Source: Mucilaginibacter flavus (GTDB lineage Bacteria > Bacteroidota > Bacteroidia > Sphingobacteriales > Sphingobacteriaceae). From it: a DNA stretch of 64,000 nucleotides. The position numbers were made by a program, and so were the translations under genes. Position 1 is the first letter of the stretch, and each line of letters opens with the position of its first letter. Positions 16,048 to 25,250 of the stretch are shown here, one piece after another. The notes under the pieces are model-generated. The model was not told the DNA's origin. It saw only the letters and a program-made list of their open reading frames with translations, and ran no database searches. Where the stretch lies: NCBI RefSeq assembly GCF_030409315.1, contig NZ_JAUFPS010000018.1, positions 723 to 64,722 on the forward strand. Direction: 5' to 3'.

Positions 16048-17385
16048 ATGAAGACAAAAGAAATTTCCAGGCCAGTAGCTAAACAAGTTAAACCCCGTGT
16101 TAACGTGGTTACTTTGGGCTGTTCAAAAAACATATACGATTCTGAAATCCTGATGGGCCAGCTGAAAGGCAACCAGTTTGATGTGGTGCATGAGGCCGAA
16201 AAAGTGGGTAAAAACGATATCATCGTGATTAATACCTGCGGCTTTATTGATAATGCCAAGCAAGAATCTATCGATACCATACTACAATACAGCGAGCTCA
16301 AAGAGCAGGGCAAAGTTGGCAAAGTGATAGTAACGGGCTGCTTAAGCGAACGTTACAAACCCGAATTAGAGGCTGAGATTACCAACGTTGACGCCTACTT
16401 TGGCACCAACGATCTGCAAAACTTATTAGCTTCTGTTGGTGCAAATTACAAACATGAGTTAATTGGCGAGCGTTTATTAACTACCCCATCGCACTTCGCT
16501 TATTTTAAAATTGCCGAAGGCTGTAACCGTCCGTGTTCTTTTTGCGCTATCCCATTGATGCGTGGTAAACACCTAAGCACCCCTATTGATCAATTGGTTA
16601 AAGATGCACAGGCTTTAGTTAAAAACGGCACTAAAGAGTTGATATTAATTGCCCAGGATTTAACCTATTATGGTTTAGATCTGTATGGCAAACGCAACCT
16701 GGATGAGTTACTTCGCCGCCTGAGTGATGTGAATGGTGTGGAGTGGATTCGTTTACAGTACGCCTACCCATCTGGTTTCCCTATGGAAATTTTAGATGTG
16801 ATGAACGAGCGTGATAACATTTGCAAATACATGGATATGCCTTTGCAGCACATCAGCGATGATATGCTTAAATCAATGCGCCGCGGCATTACCAAACAAA
16901 AAACTATCGATCTGGTAAACCAGATTCGTGATAAAGTACCGGGCATTGCTATGCGTACCACCTTAATTACCGGCTATCCTGGCGAAACCCAACGTGATTT
17001 TGAAGAAATGGCGCAATGGGTTGAGGATACCAAATTCGACCGCCTGGGCTGCTTTACTTACTCGCACGAGGAAAAAACCCACGCGCATTCATTGGTTGAT
17101 GACGTACCTGATGAAGTAAAACAGGAACGTGCCGACGCGATTATGGAGATTCAGCAGGGAATATCTTTCGATAAAAACCAAGAAAAAGTTGGCCAAACGT
17201 TTAAAGTTTTGGTTGATAAAAAGGATGGCGATTATTTTGTTGGTCGTACAGAATTTGATTCGCCCGAGGTTGATAACGAGGTTTTAATTGATGCCAGCAT
17301 TGATTACGCCACTGTTGGCAGCTTTGTTAACGTAAAGGTAGACAGTGCCGAAGACTTTGATCTTTATGGACATATTGTAAAATAA
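16048..17385 (+). CDS. rimO: Ribosomal protein S12 methylthiotransferase RimO
   Basis: 445-aa radical-SAM methylthiotransferase that modifies the conserved Asp of ribosomal protein S12. The N-terminal UPF0004 domain carries a first cluster with Cys in TLGCSKNIYDSE, NTCGF and TGCLSERY. The radical-SAM motif is CNRPCSFC (C-x3-C-x2-C) near residue 163. A C-terminal TRAM domain follows from about 380. Normal length. Part of the ftsY-rimO-bshC order. Confidence 0.97.
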   Translation: MKTKEISRPVAKQVKPRVNVVTLGCSKNIYDSEILMGQLKGNQFDVVHEAEKVGKNDIIVINTCGFIDNAKQESIDTILQYSELKEQGKVGKVIVTGCLSERYKPELEAEITNVDAYFGTNDLQNLLASVGANYKHELIGERLLTTPSHFAYFKIAEGCNRPCSFCAIPLMRGKHLSTPIDQLVKDAQALVKNGTKELILIAQDLTYYGLDLYGKRNLDELLRRLSDVNGVEWIRLQYAYPSGFPMEILDVMNERDNICKYMDMPLQHISDDMLKSMRRGITKQKTIDLVNQIRDKVPGIAMRTTLITGYPGETQRDFEEMAQWVEDTKFDRLGCFTYSHEEKTHAHSLVDDVPDEVKQERADAIMEIQQGISFDKNQEKVGQTFKVLVDKKDGDYFVGRTEFDSPEVDNEVLIDASIDYATVGSFVNVKVDSAEDFDLYGHIVK

Positions 17386-17394
17386 TTCTATTTT

Positions 17395-17518
17395 GCGGTT
17401 TCCGATGATCGAAGTAAGATTAAAAATCTAATTTCGGATCAATATTTAGTTTTTAGCCGATGTTCTATGGGCGATTTAAACAAATCCGAAATCGAACATC
17501 CGAAAATCCCAAATCAAA
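17395..17518. repeat. AATCCGAAATCGAACATCCGAAA repeat (family F)
   Basis: Intergenic stretch made of imperfect copies of AAATCCGAAATC, partly as an inverted pair around 17430-17500. It ends at the bshC start codon. The same family fills the gap between tRNA-Gln and prs. Confidence 0.65.
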
Positions 17519-19168
17519 ATGGAAGCCTCCTGTATAAGTTATAAAGAAACCGGATTTTTTTCGCCCACGGTTATTGATTACCTCGAAAACCGGGCCGATC
17601 TGCAGCCCTTTTACGGTCACCGCCCGGATATGGACGGTTTTGCCGAATTTTTGAAAACAAAAAAAGTGGTTGCTGATCGTGAAATTTTACACCGGGTTTT
17701 AAGCAAGCAATACGCGGAAAGGTCGGAAAGTCCGGAAGTCGGAAAGTCCGGAAGTGTAGCAGACCTAAAACGTATAACTTATAACATACAACCTCGTACA
17801 GCTCAAAATTTAGACCTACTAAAGCTCGATAACACATACACCATTACTACCGGTCACCAGCTTAATATTTTCGCGGGGCCGTTATATTTTCTTTACAAAA
17901 TTGCTACCGCCATTAAACTGGCACAGCAATTAAAAGCAGCGCATCCGGATAAAAATTTTGTGCCTGTATACTGGATGGCCAGCGAAGACCATGATTTTGC
18001 CGAGATCAATTACACCAACATAGGCGGCAAAAAAGTACATTGGTGGTACGAGGCTTCGGGCGCTACCGGGCGTATTAACCCCGATACCATGCGCCAGGCG
18101 CTAAACCAGTACAAAGGCGTTTTAGGGATGGAAGGCCATGCCGGAGAGGTTGCCAACATTGTAGAAACCGCCTATACAAAATTTGATAAACTGGCCGATG
18201 CCACCCGCTACCTGGTTAACGCCCTTTTTGGCGAATACGGCCTGGTGATCATTGATGCCGACGATCATGAATTTAAGCAACAATTCGCGCCGATAATAAC
18301 TGAGGATATCATTAACCAAAACAGCTATAAAAACATTATGGCCACTAACGAGCAATTGCAAAAGTTAGGGGTGCATATACAGGTTAATCCGCGCGAGATC
18401 AACTTTTTTTACCTGAAGGATAGCTTGCGTGAACGCATTGTTTTTGAACAGGACAGCTACCAGGTAATGAATACAGAAATAAGCTTTACCGAGGCTGAAT
18501 TAAGAGCAGAAATAGCCACTTATCCCGAGCGCTTTAGCCCCAATGTGGTAATGCGACCGCTGTACCAGGAATGCATTTTACCAAACATAGCCTACATTGG
18601 CGGTGGTGCCGAAGTAGTTTACTGGCTGGAGCTAAAATCCAATTTCGACTTTTATAAGGTTGATTTCCCTATCCTCATTTTACGCAACTCGGCCTTGATT
18701 GTTAAAAAAGAGCAGGCCGCGAAAGTGAAGCACATGGATTTGGATACTGCCGATTTGTTTAAACCAACCGACGAACTCAAAACCTTCTGGATTAAAAAAC
18801 ATAGCAACCATAACTTAACACTACAAGAAGAGTGGCGGGAGATGAGCGCGCTGTTTGAAAAAATAAAACTCCGTAGCTATAAAATAGATCCTACCCTATC
18901 ACCATCAACAGCGGCGGTGCAGGCACGCTTAAAACATGCTGTTGATAACCTGGAAAAGAAACTGGTTAAAGCCGAAAAACGCAATTACGCGGTAAGGTTA
19001 GAGCAGTTATCCATTGTTAAGGCCGAACTTTTCCCCAAAGACAGCCTGCAGGAACGTACAGAAAATTTTGGCTTGATGTATGTAAAATGGGGCCAATCCT
19101 TTATCGACGAATTGGTGAAGCACTTTGAACCGCTGGCCTTTGAGTTTACGGTGCTAACGGAGCAGTAG
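17519..19168 (+). CDS. bshC: Bacillithiol biosynthesis cysteine-adding enzyme BshC
   Basis: 549-aa BshC, which adds cysteine to glucosaminyl-malate in the last step of bacillithiol synthesis. Typical segments are TITTGHQLNIFAGPLYFLYK (near residue 105), FVPVYWMASEDHDFAEIN and MRPLYQECILPNIAYIGGGAE. A long coiled coil lies near the C-terminus. Residues ~66-80 (ERSESPEVGKSGS) are encoded by a direct repeat and followed by low-complexity sequence, so this part looks like an in-frame insertion into a loop before the conserved GHQLN core. BshA and BshB are not in the window. Confidence 0.93.
   Translation: MEASCISYKETGFFSPTVIDYLENRADLQPFYGHRPDMDGFAEFLKTKKVVADREILHRVLSKQYAERSESPEVGKSGSVADLKRITYNIQPRTAQNLDLLKLDNTYTITTGHQLNIFAGPLYFLYKIATAIKLAQQLKAAHPDKNFVPVYWMASEDHDFAEINYTNIGGKKVHWWYEASGATGRINPDTMRQALNQYKGVLGMEGHAGEVANIVETAYTKFDKLADATRYLVNALFGEYGLVIIDADDHEFKQQFAPIITEDIINQNSYKNIMATNEQLQKLGVHIQVNPREINFFYLKDSLRERIVFEQDSYQVMNTEISFTEAELRAEIATYPERFSPNVVMRPLYQECILPNIAYIGGGAEVVYWLELKSNFDFYKVDFPILILRNSALIVKKEQAAKVKHMDLDTADLFKPTDELKTFWIKKHSNHNLTLQEEWREMSALFEKIKLRSYKIDPTLSPSTAAVQARLKHAVDNLEKKLVKAEKRNYAVRLEQLSIVKAELFPKDSLQERTENFGLMYVKWGQSFIDELVKHFEPLAFEFTVLTEQ
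17722..17753 (+). repeat. Two perfect 16-bp tandem units inside bshC
   Basis: GTCGGAAAGTCCGGAA occurs twice in tandem (17722-17737, 17738-17753), with partial copies on both sides. It has the same style as the intergenic low-complexity families but lies in frame in bshC. Confidence 0.85.
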
Positions 19169-19189
19169 ATATTAAAAGACTTAATTAAG

Positions 19190-19410
19190 CGAGAACCGCT
19201 TTTAGACTTTTATAGTTCATTTTGGGCTAAAGCCACCTTCCTTATTGCTTTTTCCGCCCCATAAATGGGACGGCAATGAGTTGAAAAATAAGTTTCAAGT
19301 CTGATTTTTTTATTCATGGCCATTTGGCTTTAGCCAACGGTTAATGAAAGTAACCATACAGGTGGCTTTAGCCCAAAATGAAGACTTGAGTTCTAAAAGC
19401 GATTTTACTG
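19190..19410. repeat. Long palindromic element with GGCTTTAGCC core
   Basis: Inverted arms of 20 bp at 19218-19237 and 19361-19380 (GGTGGCTTTAGCCCAAAATG) are perfect. Outer arms (CGCTTTTAG / CTAAAAGCG) extend it. An inner palindrome TTGGCTTTAGCCAA lies near 19324. No ORF inside. It looks like a non-coding mobile repeat (MITE- or REP-like). Confidence 0.65.
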
Positions 19411-19423
19411 CTTAACGAAGCAA

Positions 19424-19456
19424 AGATTTGCGAAGTTTTAAAAACTTCGCAAATCT
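19424..19456. repeat. Perfect 33-bp palindrome
   Basis: Arms of 16 bp (AGATTTGCGAAGTTTT and complement) around a single central base, 15 bp beyond the stop of the SDR gene. It may act as a terminator for that gene or be another dispersed repeat. Confidence 0.65.
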
Positions 19457-19470
19457 GGAATTTTGTACGC

Positions 19471-20313
19471 TTATTGCCCTTCAGGGAAATCTGCACCGGT
19501 TGTGGTTTCTTCCCATGTGTCAAAATCGTTTTTCAATTGTTCAAGCTTATTACGGGCACCTTTTAGGGCAGCTTTTCCCAACAGTAAACGTAGTGGTGGG
19601 TTTTCACTTTCTACAGCTTTCACAATAGCTTCAGCAGCTTTTTGCGGATCGCCGGGTTGTTTACCGCTATAACCACGGATGGCATCTTTGTTTGCCCCGG
19701 CAGACTGCTTATAATCGTCAATCACAATTTTACTGTTATTGGCCGAGCGGCCTGCCCAATCTGTACGGAAACCACTTGGCGCAATTACGGTTACCTTGAT
19801 ACCTAAATGCGCGGTTTCTTTTGATAACGATTCGGAATAACCATCTACCGCAAATTTGGTAGCGTTATAAAAACCAACAGCCGGGAAGCCAACCAGCCCG
19901 CCTATAGAAGCCACATTAAGAATATGCCCGCTATGTTGCGCCCGCATTATTGGCAATACAGCTTTAGTCATTGCCGCCAATCCCCAAAAATTGATCTCGA
20001 ACATGCGGCGCACCTCATCGTCTTCGCTTTCTTCGATAGCCCCAAAATAGCCTATACCAGCATTGTTCACCAGCACGTCTATCGTGCCAAATTTATCTTT
20101 AATAGTTTTTACGGCCGATGTTACTTCATCCGGCTTGGTCACATCCAGTTTCAGCACAATAGCTGTATCGGGATAATCGGCTACTATATCTTTCACGTCA
20201 TCGGTATTGCGCGATGCTACGCCGGCCTTATAGCCTTGTTTTAATACAAGCTGCGCCAATTCGCGGCCAAAGCCGGTAGAGCAACCTGTTATTAACCATA
20301 CTTTATCTTTCAT
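19471..20313 (-). CDS. SDR-family oxidoreductase
   Basis: 280-aa short-chain dehydrogenase/reductase of the classical type. The NAD(P)-binding motif is TGCSTGFG near residue 9. NNAG is present (VLVNNAGIGYFG). The catalytic Ser is in LNVASIGG and Tyr/Lys in YNATK near residue 150. Substrate unknown. Monocistronic. Confidence 0.92.
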   Translation of the reverse strand: MKDKVWLITGCSTGFGRELAQLVLKQGYKAGVASRNTDDVKDIVADYPDTAIVLKLDVTKPDEVTSAVKTIKDKFGTIDVLVNNAGIGYFGAIEESEDDEVRRMFEINFWGLAAMTKAVLPIMRAQHSGHILNVASIGGLVGFPAVGFYNATKFAVDGYSESLSKETAHLGIKVTVIAPSGFRTDWAGRSANNSKIVIDDYKQSAGANKDAIRGYSGKQPGDPQKAAEAIVKAVESENPPLRLLLGKAALKGARNKLEQLKNDFDTWEETTTGADFPEGQ

Positions 20314-20389
20314 GGTGGTATTATGTTTTGTTACCTAAAGAAACGATTTAAGGCGAAATTGTTTGTCAGGCGAGTTTCATTGTTAGTTA

Positions 20390-22477
20390 TCAATTTACTT
20401 CAATGATCTTCATACCCCAGGGTTCCAACTGCATAGTAGCATTACTGCTTACCGCGCTGCCCGAAAAAAGCTCCTTCCCCTTACCATAAGGATAAGTAAA
20501 ACTCACTTCTTTAGCCGAGTAGTTAAAATAGTAATGAACCGTTTTACCAGCCTGGTTAACACCATATTTGGTAATTAACGGAAAAGCCAATTGCTGGTCT
20601 TTACCCCATAGTCCCACTTTTTTAATGGCATCGGCTAATATCTTATCCGTCACGGCATCGGTAGTAAGGCAACCTATGTAAGTAGCCAAACCTTTGCCGT
20701 AGGTATTTTCGGTAATGGCCGCATACTTACCCCAAACCGGATGATCATAGTAGGCCAGTACTTTGGCCGTAGTTGGGGTGATGAGTTCCATCCAGGTATT
20801 TACCTTTTTGTCTTCGGGTTTTAAATTGAATGCATCGCCCTTTAAAGTCACATTCTCCGGCGAGGTAAACTGACTGTAGTAAATTCCGCAGGCCTCGTCA
20901 ATAATGCCGGGTTGGTGGGTGGTGCGCACTTTTACGTTTTCGTCAGAAAAGCCACTTTTTAAAGTGTAAATAATATGACCGCCATTTTTAACATACCGGT
21001 TTAAGCGCTGCAGCAAACTATCGGGTGCGGCGTACAACAGCGGTATTACTAATAGTTTATAATCTTCCATGTTTTTGCTTGTCGGGTCAACAAAATCGCA
21101 GCCTACATTCATGTGGTACAATCCATCGTATAGTTGGCGCAGCACGTCATTATAGCCTGTACGCACTCCCCAGCCAAACCCAAAGGCTTTGAAGGCAGTA
21201 AGCGCTTCGTTGCTAAACAATATGGCTACATCGTTTTTCTTTTTAAGGTTGATGAGCCTGGGGCTTAACCGCTCAAAATCTTTACCGATGGTTTTGGCCT
21301 CGTCATAAACCGGGTTAGGTTCAAAATCATGGCTCAGCAAACCTTTCCAATACGTTTCAAACGAGTTATGGATGGAATGCCATGGCCAGTACCCCACCCC
21401 ATTAGCACCAGATGCCAGGTGACTAAATGCCTGCAACCTCAATTGCCCCGGGTAAGGCACCCATTGCGGAAAGCCCTGCGCTTCGGTTTCAATTACCAAA
21501 TAGTTTTTACCGGGTTTCATGGAACGGGTAACATCCCCGCCAAAAGAAATCTCGACCCCGGTTAGGTGATCCTGGCTGGGGTGATAAATATCGATACCAG
21601 CAATATCCAGCGCTTTTGATGCCGCGAAGTGGTCAACATCGGGCTGAATACCGAAAGAATAGCCATGCCATTCCAAATCAAAATTTTGCGTAATAAACTG
21701 ATCCGGTCGTTTATACTCACGCACAATACTTGCCTGCCAGGCCAGGTATTGCGTAACCAACAGGCGCTGAAATTTGGCAAACTCCGATGATAGGCTGGCA
21801 TTAATGGTACTCCCCGTTACCGCCGGGAAATCCTCCCAGGTATTGATGCGGTTACTCCAGTAGTTTAGGCCGTAAACCGCGTTAAGGTTATCCAACGTTT
21901 TATATTTTTCCTGCATATACTTCACAAACAGCGCCTGCACATTTGGCCCCTGTGTACCGTATGATTTAGTTTCATTATCTACCTGATAGCCGATAACCGC
22001 CGGATTATCCTTCACATGCTCCATAATTTTGCGGATCACCCTTTCGGCGTATCTCCTGAAATCGGCATTGGTGATATCCATATTTTGCCTTGGCCCGTAT
22101 TGGTTTTGGCCAGATGATGTGATAGCTAAAATCTCGGGATGTTTGCGGGCCATCCAGGTAGGGATAGCATAGGTTGGGGTACCTACAATAACTTTAATAC
22201 CTCCTTTTTGCATGGCAGCCAACACACGGTCGATATGTGTAAAATCAAATACACCATCCTGCGGCTCCACCGTTCCCCACGTCGATTCGGCTATGCGCAC
22301 CGTGTTAATCCCGGCAGCTTTCATCATCTGCACGTCCTTATCTAATCGTTCATAAGGCATATACTCATCATAATAAGCCACGCCGTAAAGCAGCTTATCC
22401 ATTTTGGGATATTGCGCAAACGCATTTGCAGCAAAAAGTAATTGCAGTATTAAAACCGGCAGGTATTTTTTGTTCAT
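20390..22477 (-). CDS. Secreted GH42 beta-galactosidase
   Basis: 695-aa glycoside hydrolase family 42 protein. The start at 22477 gives a clear signal peptide (MNKKYLPVLILQLLFAANAF, cut after AQ); the open frame extends 75 codons upstream but without a sensible start. The TIM-barrel domain begins YGVAYYDEYMPYERLDKDVQ. The acid/base Glu is in QVDNETKSYG (about Glu169) and the nucleophile lies in LVIETEAQGFPQW (about residues 330-332). A trimerisation/flavodoxin-like domain follows from about 400, then a small beta domain. Secretion suggests use of plant or algal galactosides. It is not in a visible polysaccharide-utilisation locus. Confidence 0.92.
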   Translation of the reverse strand: MNKKYLPVLILQLLFAANAFAQYPKMDKLLYGVAYYDEYMPYERLDKDVQMMKAAGINTVRIAESTWGTVEPQDGVFDFTHIDRVLAAMQKGGIKVIVGTPTYAIPTWMARKHPEILAITSSGQNQYGPRQNMDITNADFRRYAERVIRKIMEHVKDNPAVIGYQVDNETKSYGTQGPNVQALFVKYMQEKYKTLDNLNAVYGLNYWSNRINTWEDFPAVTGSTINASLSSEFAKFQRLLVTQYLAWQASIVREYKRPDQFITQNFDLEWHGYSFGIQPDVDHFAASKALDIAGIDIYHPSQDHLTGVEISFGGDVTRSMKPGKNYLVIETEAQGFPQWVPYPGQLRLQAFSHLASGANGVGYWPWHSIHNSFETYWKGLLSHDFEPNPVYDEAKTIGKDFERLSPRLINLKKKNDVAILFSNEALTAFKAFGFGWGVRTGYNDVLRQLYDGLYHMNVGCDFVDPTSKNMEDYKLLVIPLLYAAPDSLLQRLNRYVKNGGHIIYTLKSGFSDENVKVRTTHQPGIIDEACGIYYSQFTSPENVTLKGDAFNLKPEDKKVNTWMELITPTTAKVLAYYDHPVWGKYAAITENTYGKGLATYIGCLTTDAVTDKILADAIKKVGLWGKDQQLAFPLITKYGVNQAGKTVHYYFNYSAKEVSFTYPYGKGKELFSGSAVSSNATMQLEPWGMKIIEVN

Positions 22478-22600
22478 AAAAGGGTGGTATTGGTTTATAT
22501 AATTGAAGGTACAAATTAATTGTATTTTTAACACACAATAATTAAAAATGGTAAATACTCTATGATGGACATAGGTTTTCTTATGCATATTAAGCCACAG

Positions 22601-22631
22601 TTGGATTAGGACGGCAAATTGCGTACCTTTA
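22601..22631 (+). promoter_or_regulatory. Candidate promoter of the Fic antitoxin gene
   Basis: TTG at 22601-22603, a 20-nt spacer, then TACCTTTA at 22624-22631 (one mismatch from TAnnTTTG). The box ends 4 nt before the ATG, so the mRNA would be leaderless or nearly so. Confidence 0.4.
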
Positions 22632-22635
22632 AACA

Positions 22636-22794
22636 ATGAAATCGAAAACAAGTAAAACCACCAAACAAAATAACTCTTTGAGAGAAGATATTTTAAAATC
22701 AATGGTGGCTTCTTTTCGAATTGAAGGCATCCATATTTCGGACGAAAAAGCTACTGCCGCATTAAAAAGAGTAGAGCTTAATCTGGGAAAATAG
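22636..22794 (+). CDS. Small VbhA-like Fic antitoxin (52 aa)
   Basis: 52-aa protein, too short for most callers. The central part VASFRIEGIHISDEKATAAL carries SFRIEG, which fits the inhibitory motif (S/T)xxxE(G/N) of class I Fic antitoxins; the layout of the helix after it resembles VbhA. In VbhA that Glu reaches into the Fic active site and blocks ATP binding. It runs toward the fic gene on the other strand and overlaps its 3' end by 17 bp. Tail-to-tail orientation is unusual, since known class I pairs are co-directional operons. Identification rests on the motif plus the neighbour. Confidence 0.65.
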   Translation: MKSKTSKTTKQNNSLREDILKSMVASFRIEGIHISDEKATAALKRVELNLGK

Positions 22795-23365
22795 CTCGAA
22801 TGAGTTGTTCCATTTTATCATATCGTTTCTCAGCAGCTTGTTGTACGGCTAAAACATAAAACTCAAACTCCTGTTCTCCAATCTTTTCAAACTGCAAACG
22901 TTTATAACCCTGTTTTTGCATCATTAAATTTGCGAGTATACGAGCTGTACGCCCGTTACCCTCTCTAAAGGGATGAATAAATAGCAACTCGCCATGCACA
23001 ACTGCAACATCCCGAATAAGGTCATCTTTGATTTTATAGGCAGATGGCAGGTTTAAAAGAATTTCCTGCTCAAAAGCAGTCATTGTGGATGGTAAAAAGC
23101 GCGCAGCGGCAAAAGGGAAACCTCCTTTTGATAGATTCACACTTCTATATTTTCCGGCAAAGGAATATAAATGAGAAAGCGCTGTTTTGTGGATGTTAAG
23201 AATATAATTTAGGTTGAACTTGGTTCGCTTCGTGAGTGATTCTGCCAGCATAATCTCGGCCTTTAAAAAGCCTTCAAATTCCGATTCCACTATTTCGTCA
23301 TATGATTTTAAACCCAGCAGATTAGGTAATATCTCATTTTGATCATCTGGCGTGGTATATTTCAT
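22778..23365 (-). CDS. Fic-family AMP transferase (toxin-like)
   Basis: 195-aa Fic protein. The active-site motif HPFREGNGRTAR at residues 131-142 is complete, with catalytic His131 and the phosphate-binding loop, so it should AMPylate a target with ATP. The flap segment before it is NLSKGGFPFAAARFLPS. No inhibitory (S/T)xxxE(G/N) motif is evident next to the core, which fits class I, where the inhibitor is a separate protein. That partner is most likely the 52-aa protein on the opposite strand. Targets in relatives are DNA gyrase and topoisomerase IV; here unknown. Confidence 0.9.
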   Translation of the reverse strand: MKYTTPDDQNEILPNLLGLKSYDEIVESEFEGFLKAEIMLAESLTKRTKFNLNYILNIHKTALSHLYSFAGKYRSVNLSKGGFPFAAARFLPSTMTAFEQEILLNLPSAYKIKDDLIRDVAVVHGELLFIHPFREGNGRTARILANLMMQKQGYKRLQFEKIGEQEFEFYVLAVQQAAEKRYDKMEQLIRAIFPD

Positions 23366-23438
23366 AGCACTATAAACTTATGGATAATATAAGCACTATG
23401 GCCTAATTGTTGCAGATTTTTTATAAACTGCACTATCT

Positions 23439-23942
23439 ATGTTAAAAACACTCCCCCTTCTCATACTAATCCTGCTCTTTTATAGCGTAGTAAACGCACA
23501 GGCTGTAGATAGTACCCTAAAAAAATCAACAGTAAAAACACTAACAGATGTGGAATACAACGCGTTGTTAAAAGGCGAAGGTATTTTTGGTAACCAGGCC
23601 CTGGTTGCTCAGCTTAATCATTACCCCATGCCGGATACCGCTGTAAAGTTTAAAAAGGAGGCGGGCCTTAGTCCGATACAAATAGCGAAAATTACCGCCA
23701 TTGCTAAGGAGTTGCATCGTAAACGGGTTGAAATGGGCCAATTTATCATCACCAACGAGCTCGCTTTAGATAACGCGCTAAAAAAAGGAACAGATGAAGG
23801 CAGCCTCATTTACTATGGCAACCGCTCGGGATTGTACTACGGCGAACTGAGAAATGCCATTTTAATAGCCTGCTATAACACCTGGAAATTGCTATCGCCA
23901 CAGCAAATAAAAAAGCTGGAAGCATTGCAAAATCATAATTGA
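23439..23942 (+). CDS. Secreted Spy/CpxP-like helical protein
   Basis: 167-aa protein with an N-terminal signal (LPLLILILLFYSVVNA). The mature part is helical, with LSPIQIAKITAIAKELHRKR and, near the C-terminus, LLSPQQIKKLEALQ. The LSPxQ repeats recall LTxxQ proteins of the Spy/CpxP type, which are periplasmic chaperones or metal-stress proteins. This is a pattern match, not a firm assignment. It ends just upstream of the accA promoter. Confidence 0.6.
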   Translation: MLKTLPLLILILLFYSVVNAQAVDSTLKKSTVKTLTDVEYNALLKGEGIFGNQALVAQLNHYPMPDTAVKFKKEAGLSPIQIAKITAIAKELHRKRVEMGQFIITNELALDNALKKGTDEGSLIYYGNRSGLYYGELRNAILIACYNTWKLLSPQQIKKLEALQNHN

Positions 23943-23950
23943 TATATTTG
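23943..23950 (+). promoter_or_regulatory. -7 box of accA (TATATTTG)
   Basis: A perfect TAnnTTTG element directly after the preceding stop codon, giving a leader of about 40 nt to the accA ATG. Confidence 0.5.
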
Positions 23951-23990
23951 CCGTTGGATTTGTTTAATTTAGCAGCCCCAAATAAAGTGT

Positions 23991-24944
23991 ATGAAAATAA
24001 CTTTTGATTTTGAAAAACCCCTTGCCGAGCTGATGCAGCAAATTGAAAAGGTAAGACAGGTGGAAGATAAAAACAAGCTGGATATGTCGGCAACGGTTGC
24101 AGAACTGGAAGCCAAATTAGAAAGCGCCAAAAAAGAAATATACGGCAACCTTACCGGCTGGCAAAAAGTACAGATCTCGCGTCACCCCGAAAGGCCATAT
24201 ACCCTGCAATATATTGAGCTGATGTGCGATGATTTTATTGAATTGCACGGCGACCGTACCGTTGGTGACGACAAAGCCATCATTGGCGGTTTTGGTACCC
24301 TTAACGGCCAAACCGTAATGTTTATCGGTCAGCAAAAAGGCCGGAACACCAAGGAGCGCCAGTACCGTAATTTCGGTATGGCTAACCCCGAAGGTTACCG
24401 CAAAGCTTTAAGGCTGATGAAAATGGCCGAAAAATTCAACAAACCGGTTGTTACTTTAATCGACACCCCTGGAGCATTCCCAGGCTTGGAAGCCGAAGAA
24501 CGTGGACAAGGTGAAGCCATTGCCCGCAACCTGTTAGAAATGTCGGTATTAAAAGTGCCAATCATTTGTGTGATTATTGGCGAAGGCGCATCTGGCGGAG
24601 CATTAGGTATTGGTATTGGCGATAGAGTTCTGATGCTGGATAACTCATGGTATTCTGTAATATCGCCAGAAAACTGCTCAACCATCCTTTGGAAAACCTG
24701 GGAAAACAAAGAGCGCGCTGCCGAAGTATTGAAATTAACATCAAACGAGATGTTTAAAAACAAGCTGATCGATGGCGTTATCAAAGAACCACTTGGCGGT
24801 GCACACCAGGACCCGGTTGCCATGGCTGCTACCCTCAAAAAACAGCTATTAAAAGACCTCAAAACCCTTAACGAAAAAGATATCACCGAACTGGTTAACG
24901 AGCGCATCGAAAAATTCTGCTCGATGGGTGTGGTTAATGAATAA
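23991..24944 (+). CDS. accA: Acetyl-CoA carboxylase carboxyltransferase subunit alpha
   Basis: 317-aa alpha subunit of the carboxyltransferase, which with AccD moves the carboxyl group from biotin to acetyl-CoA to make malonyl-CoA for fatty acid synthesis. Signatures: [48 protein letters not shown] and [20 protein letters not shown]. Normal length. accD is not in the window. Monocistronic, ending before a family B repeat and a strong bidirectional terminator. Confidence 0.97.
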   Translation: MKITFDFEKPLAELMQQIEKVRQVEDKNKLDMSATVAELEAKLESAKKEIYGNLTGWQKVQISRHPERPYTLQYIELMCDDFIELHGDRTVGDDKAIIGGFGTLNGQTVMFIGQQKGRNTKERQYRNFGMANPEGYRKALRLMKMAEKFNKPVVTLIDTPGAFPGLEAEERGQGEAIARNLLEMSVLKVPIICVIIGEGASGGALGIGIGDRVLMLDNSWYSVISPENCSTILWKTWENKERAAEVLKLTSNEMFKNKLIDGVIKEPLGGAHQDPVAMAATLKKQLLKDLKTLNEKDITELVNERIEKFCSMGVVNE

Positions 24945-25030
24945 TTTTTGGGGAGCAAAGAGTAAGGATTTTTAGATAAAGGAATAAAACTCTGAAGCAA
25001 GGACTAAGGACTTTTAGACAAAGGATTTAA

Positions 25031-25078
25031 ACCATAAAACAAAAAAAGCGGCAGTTGCCGCTTTTTTTGTTTTATGGT
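25031..25078. terminator. Bidirectional terminator, accA / DUF2723 gene
   Basis: A perfect palindrome with 23-bp arms (25031-25053 and 25056-25078) around 2 central bases. A GC core (GCGGCA) is flanked by A7/T7 tracts, so it works in both directions between two convergent genes. Confidence 0.9.
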
Positions 25079-25084
25079 TACCAC

Positions 25085-25246
25085 CACGGTCATGCTGATT
25101 TATTTCAGCACTCCACATGCTGAGTATATTTCATGTTGGATACCTATATTAATGGGTCCTGAAACAAGTTCCAGGATGACTTTTATTTTCAGAGCTGCGA
25201 AGATTGAAGCTGTCTTGACTCTTGGTTCTTGATTCTTGACTCTTAA
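25085..25246. repeat. Dispersed repeats before the DUF2723 gene stop
   Basis: The left part (GGTCATGCTGATTTATTTCAG, then CACATGCTGAG) matches a stretch at 62299-62334 (GTCATGCTGATTATTTCAGC). The right part (25208-25246) is one arm of the family A repeat (CTTGACTCTTGGTTCTTGA). Confidence 0.65.
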
Positions 25247-25250
25247 ACCC

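Noticed and set aside
24395..25000. 201-codon minus-strand frame inside accA
   Set aside because: Shadow of accA; composition typical of antisense reading.
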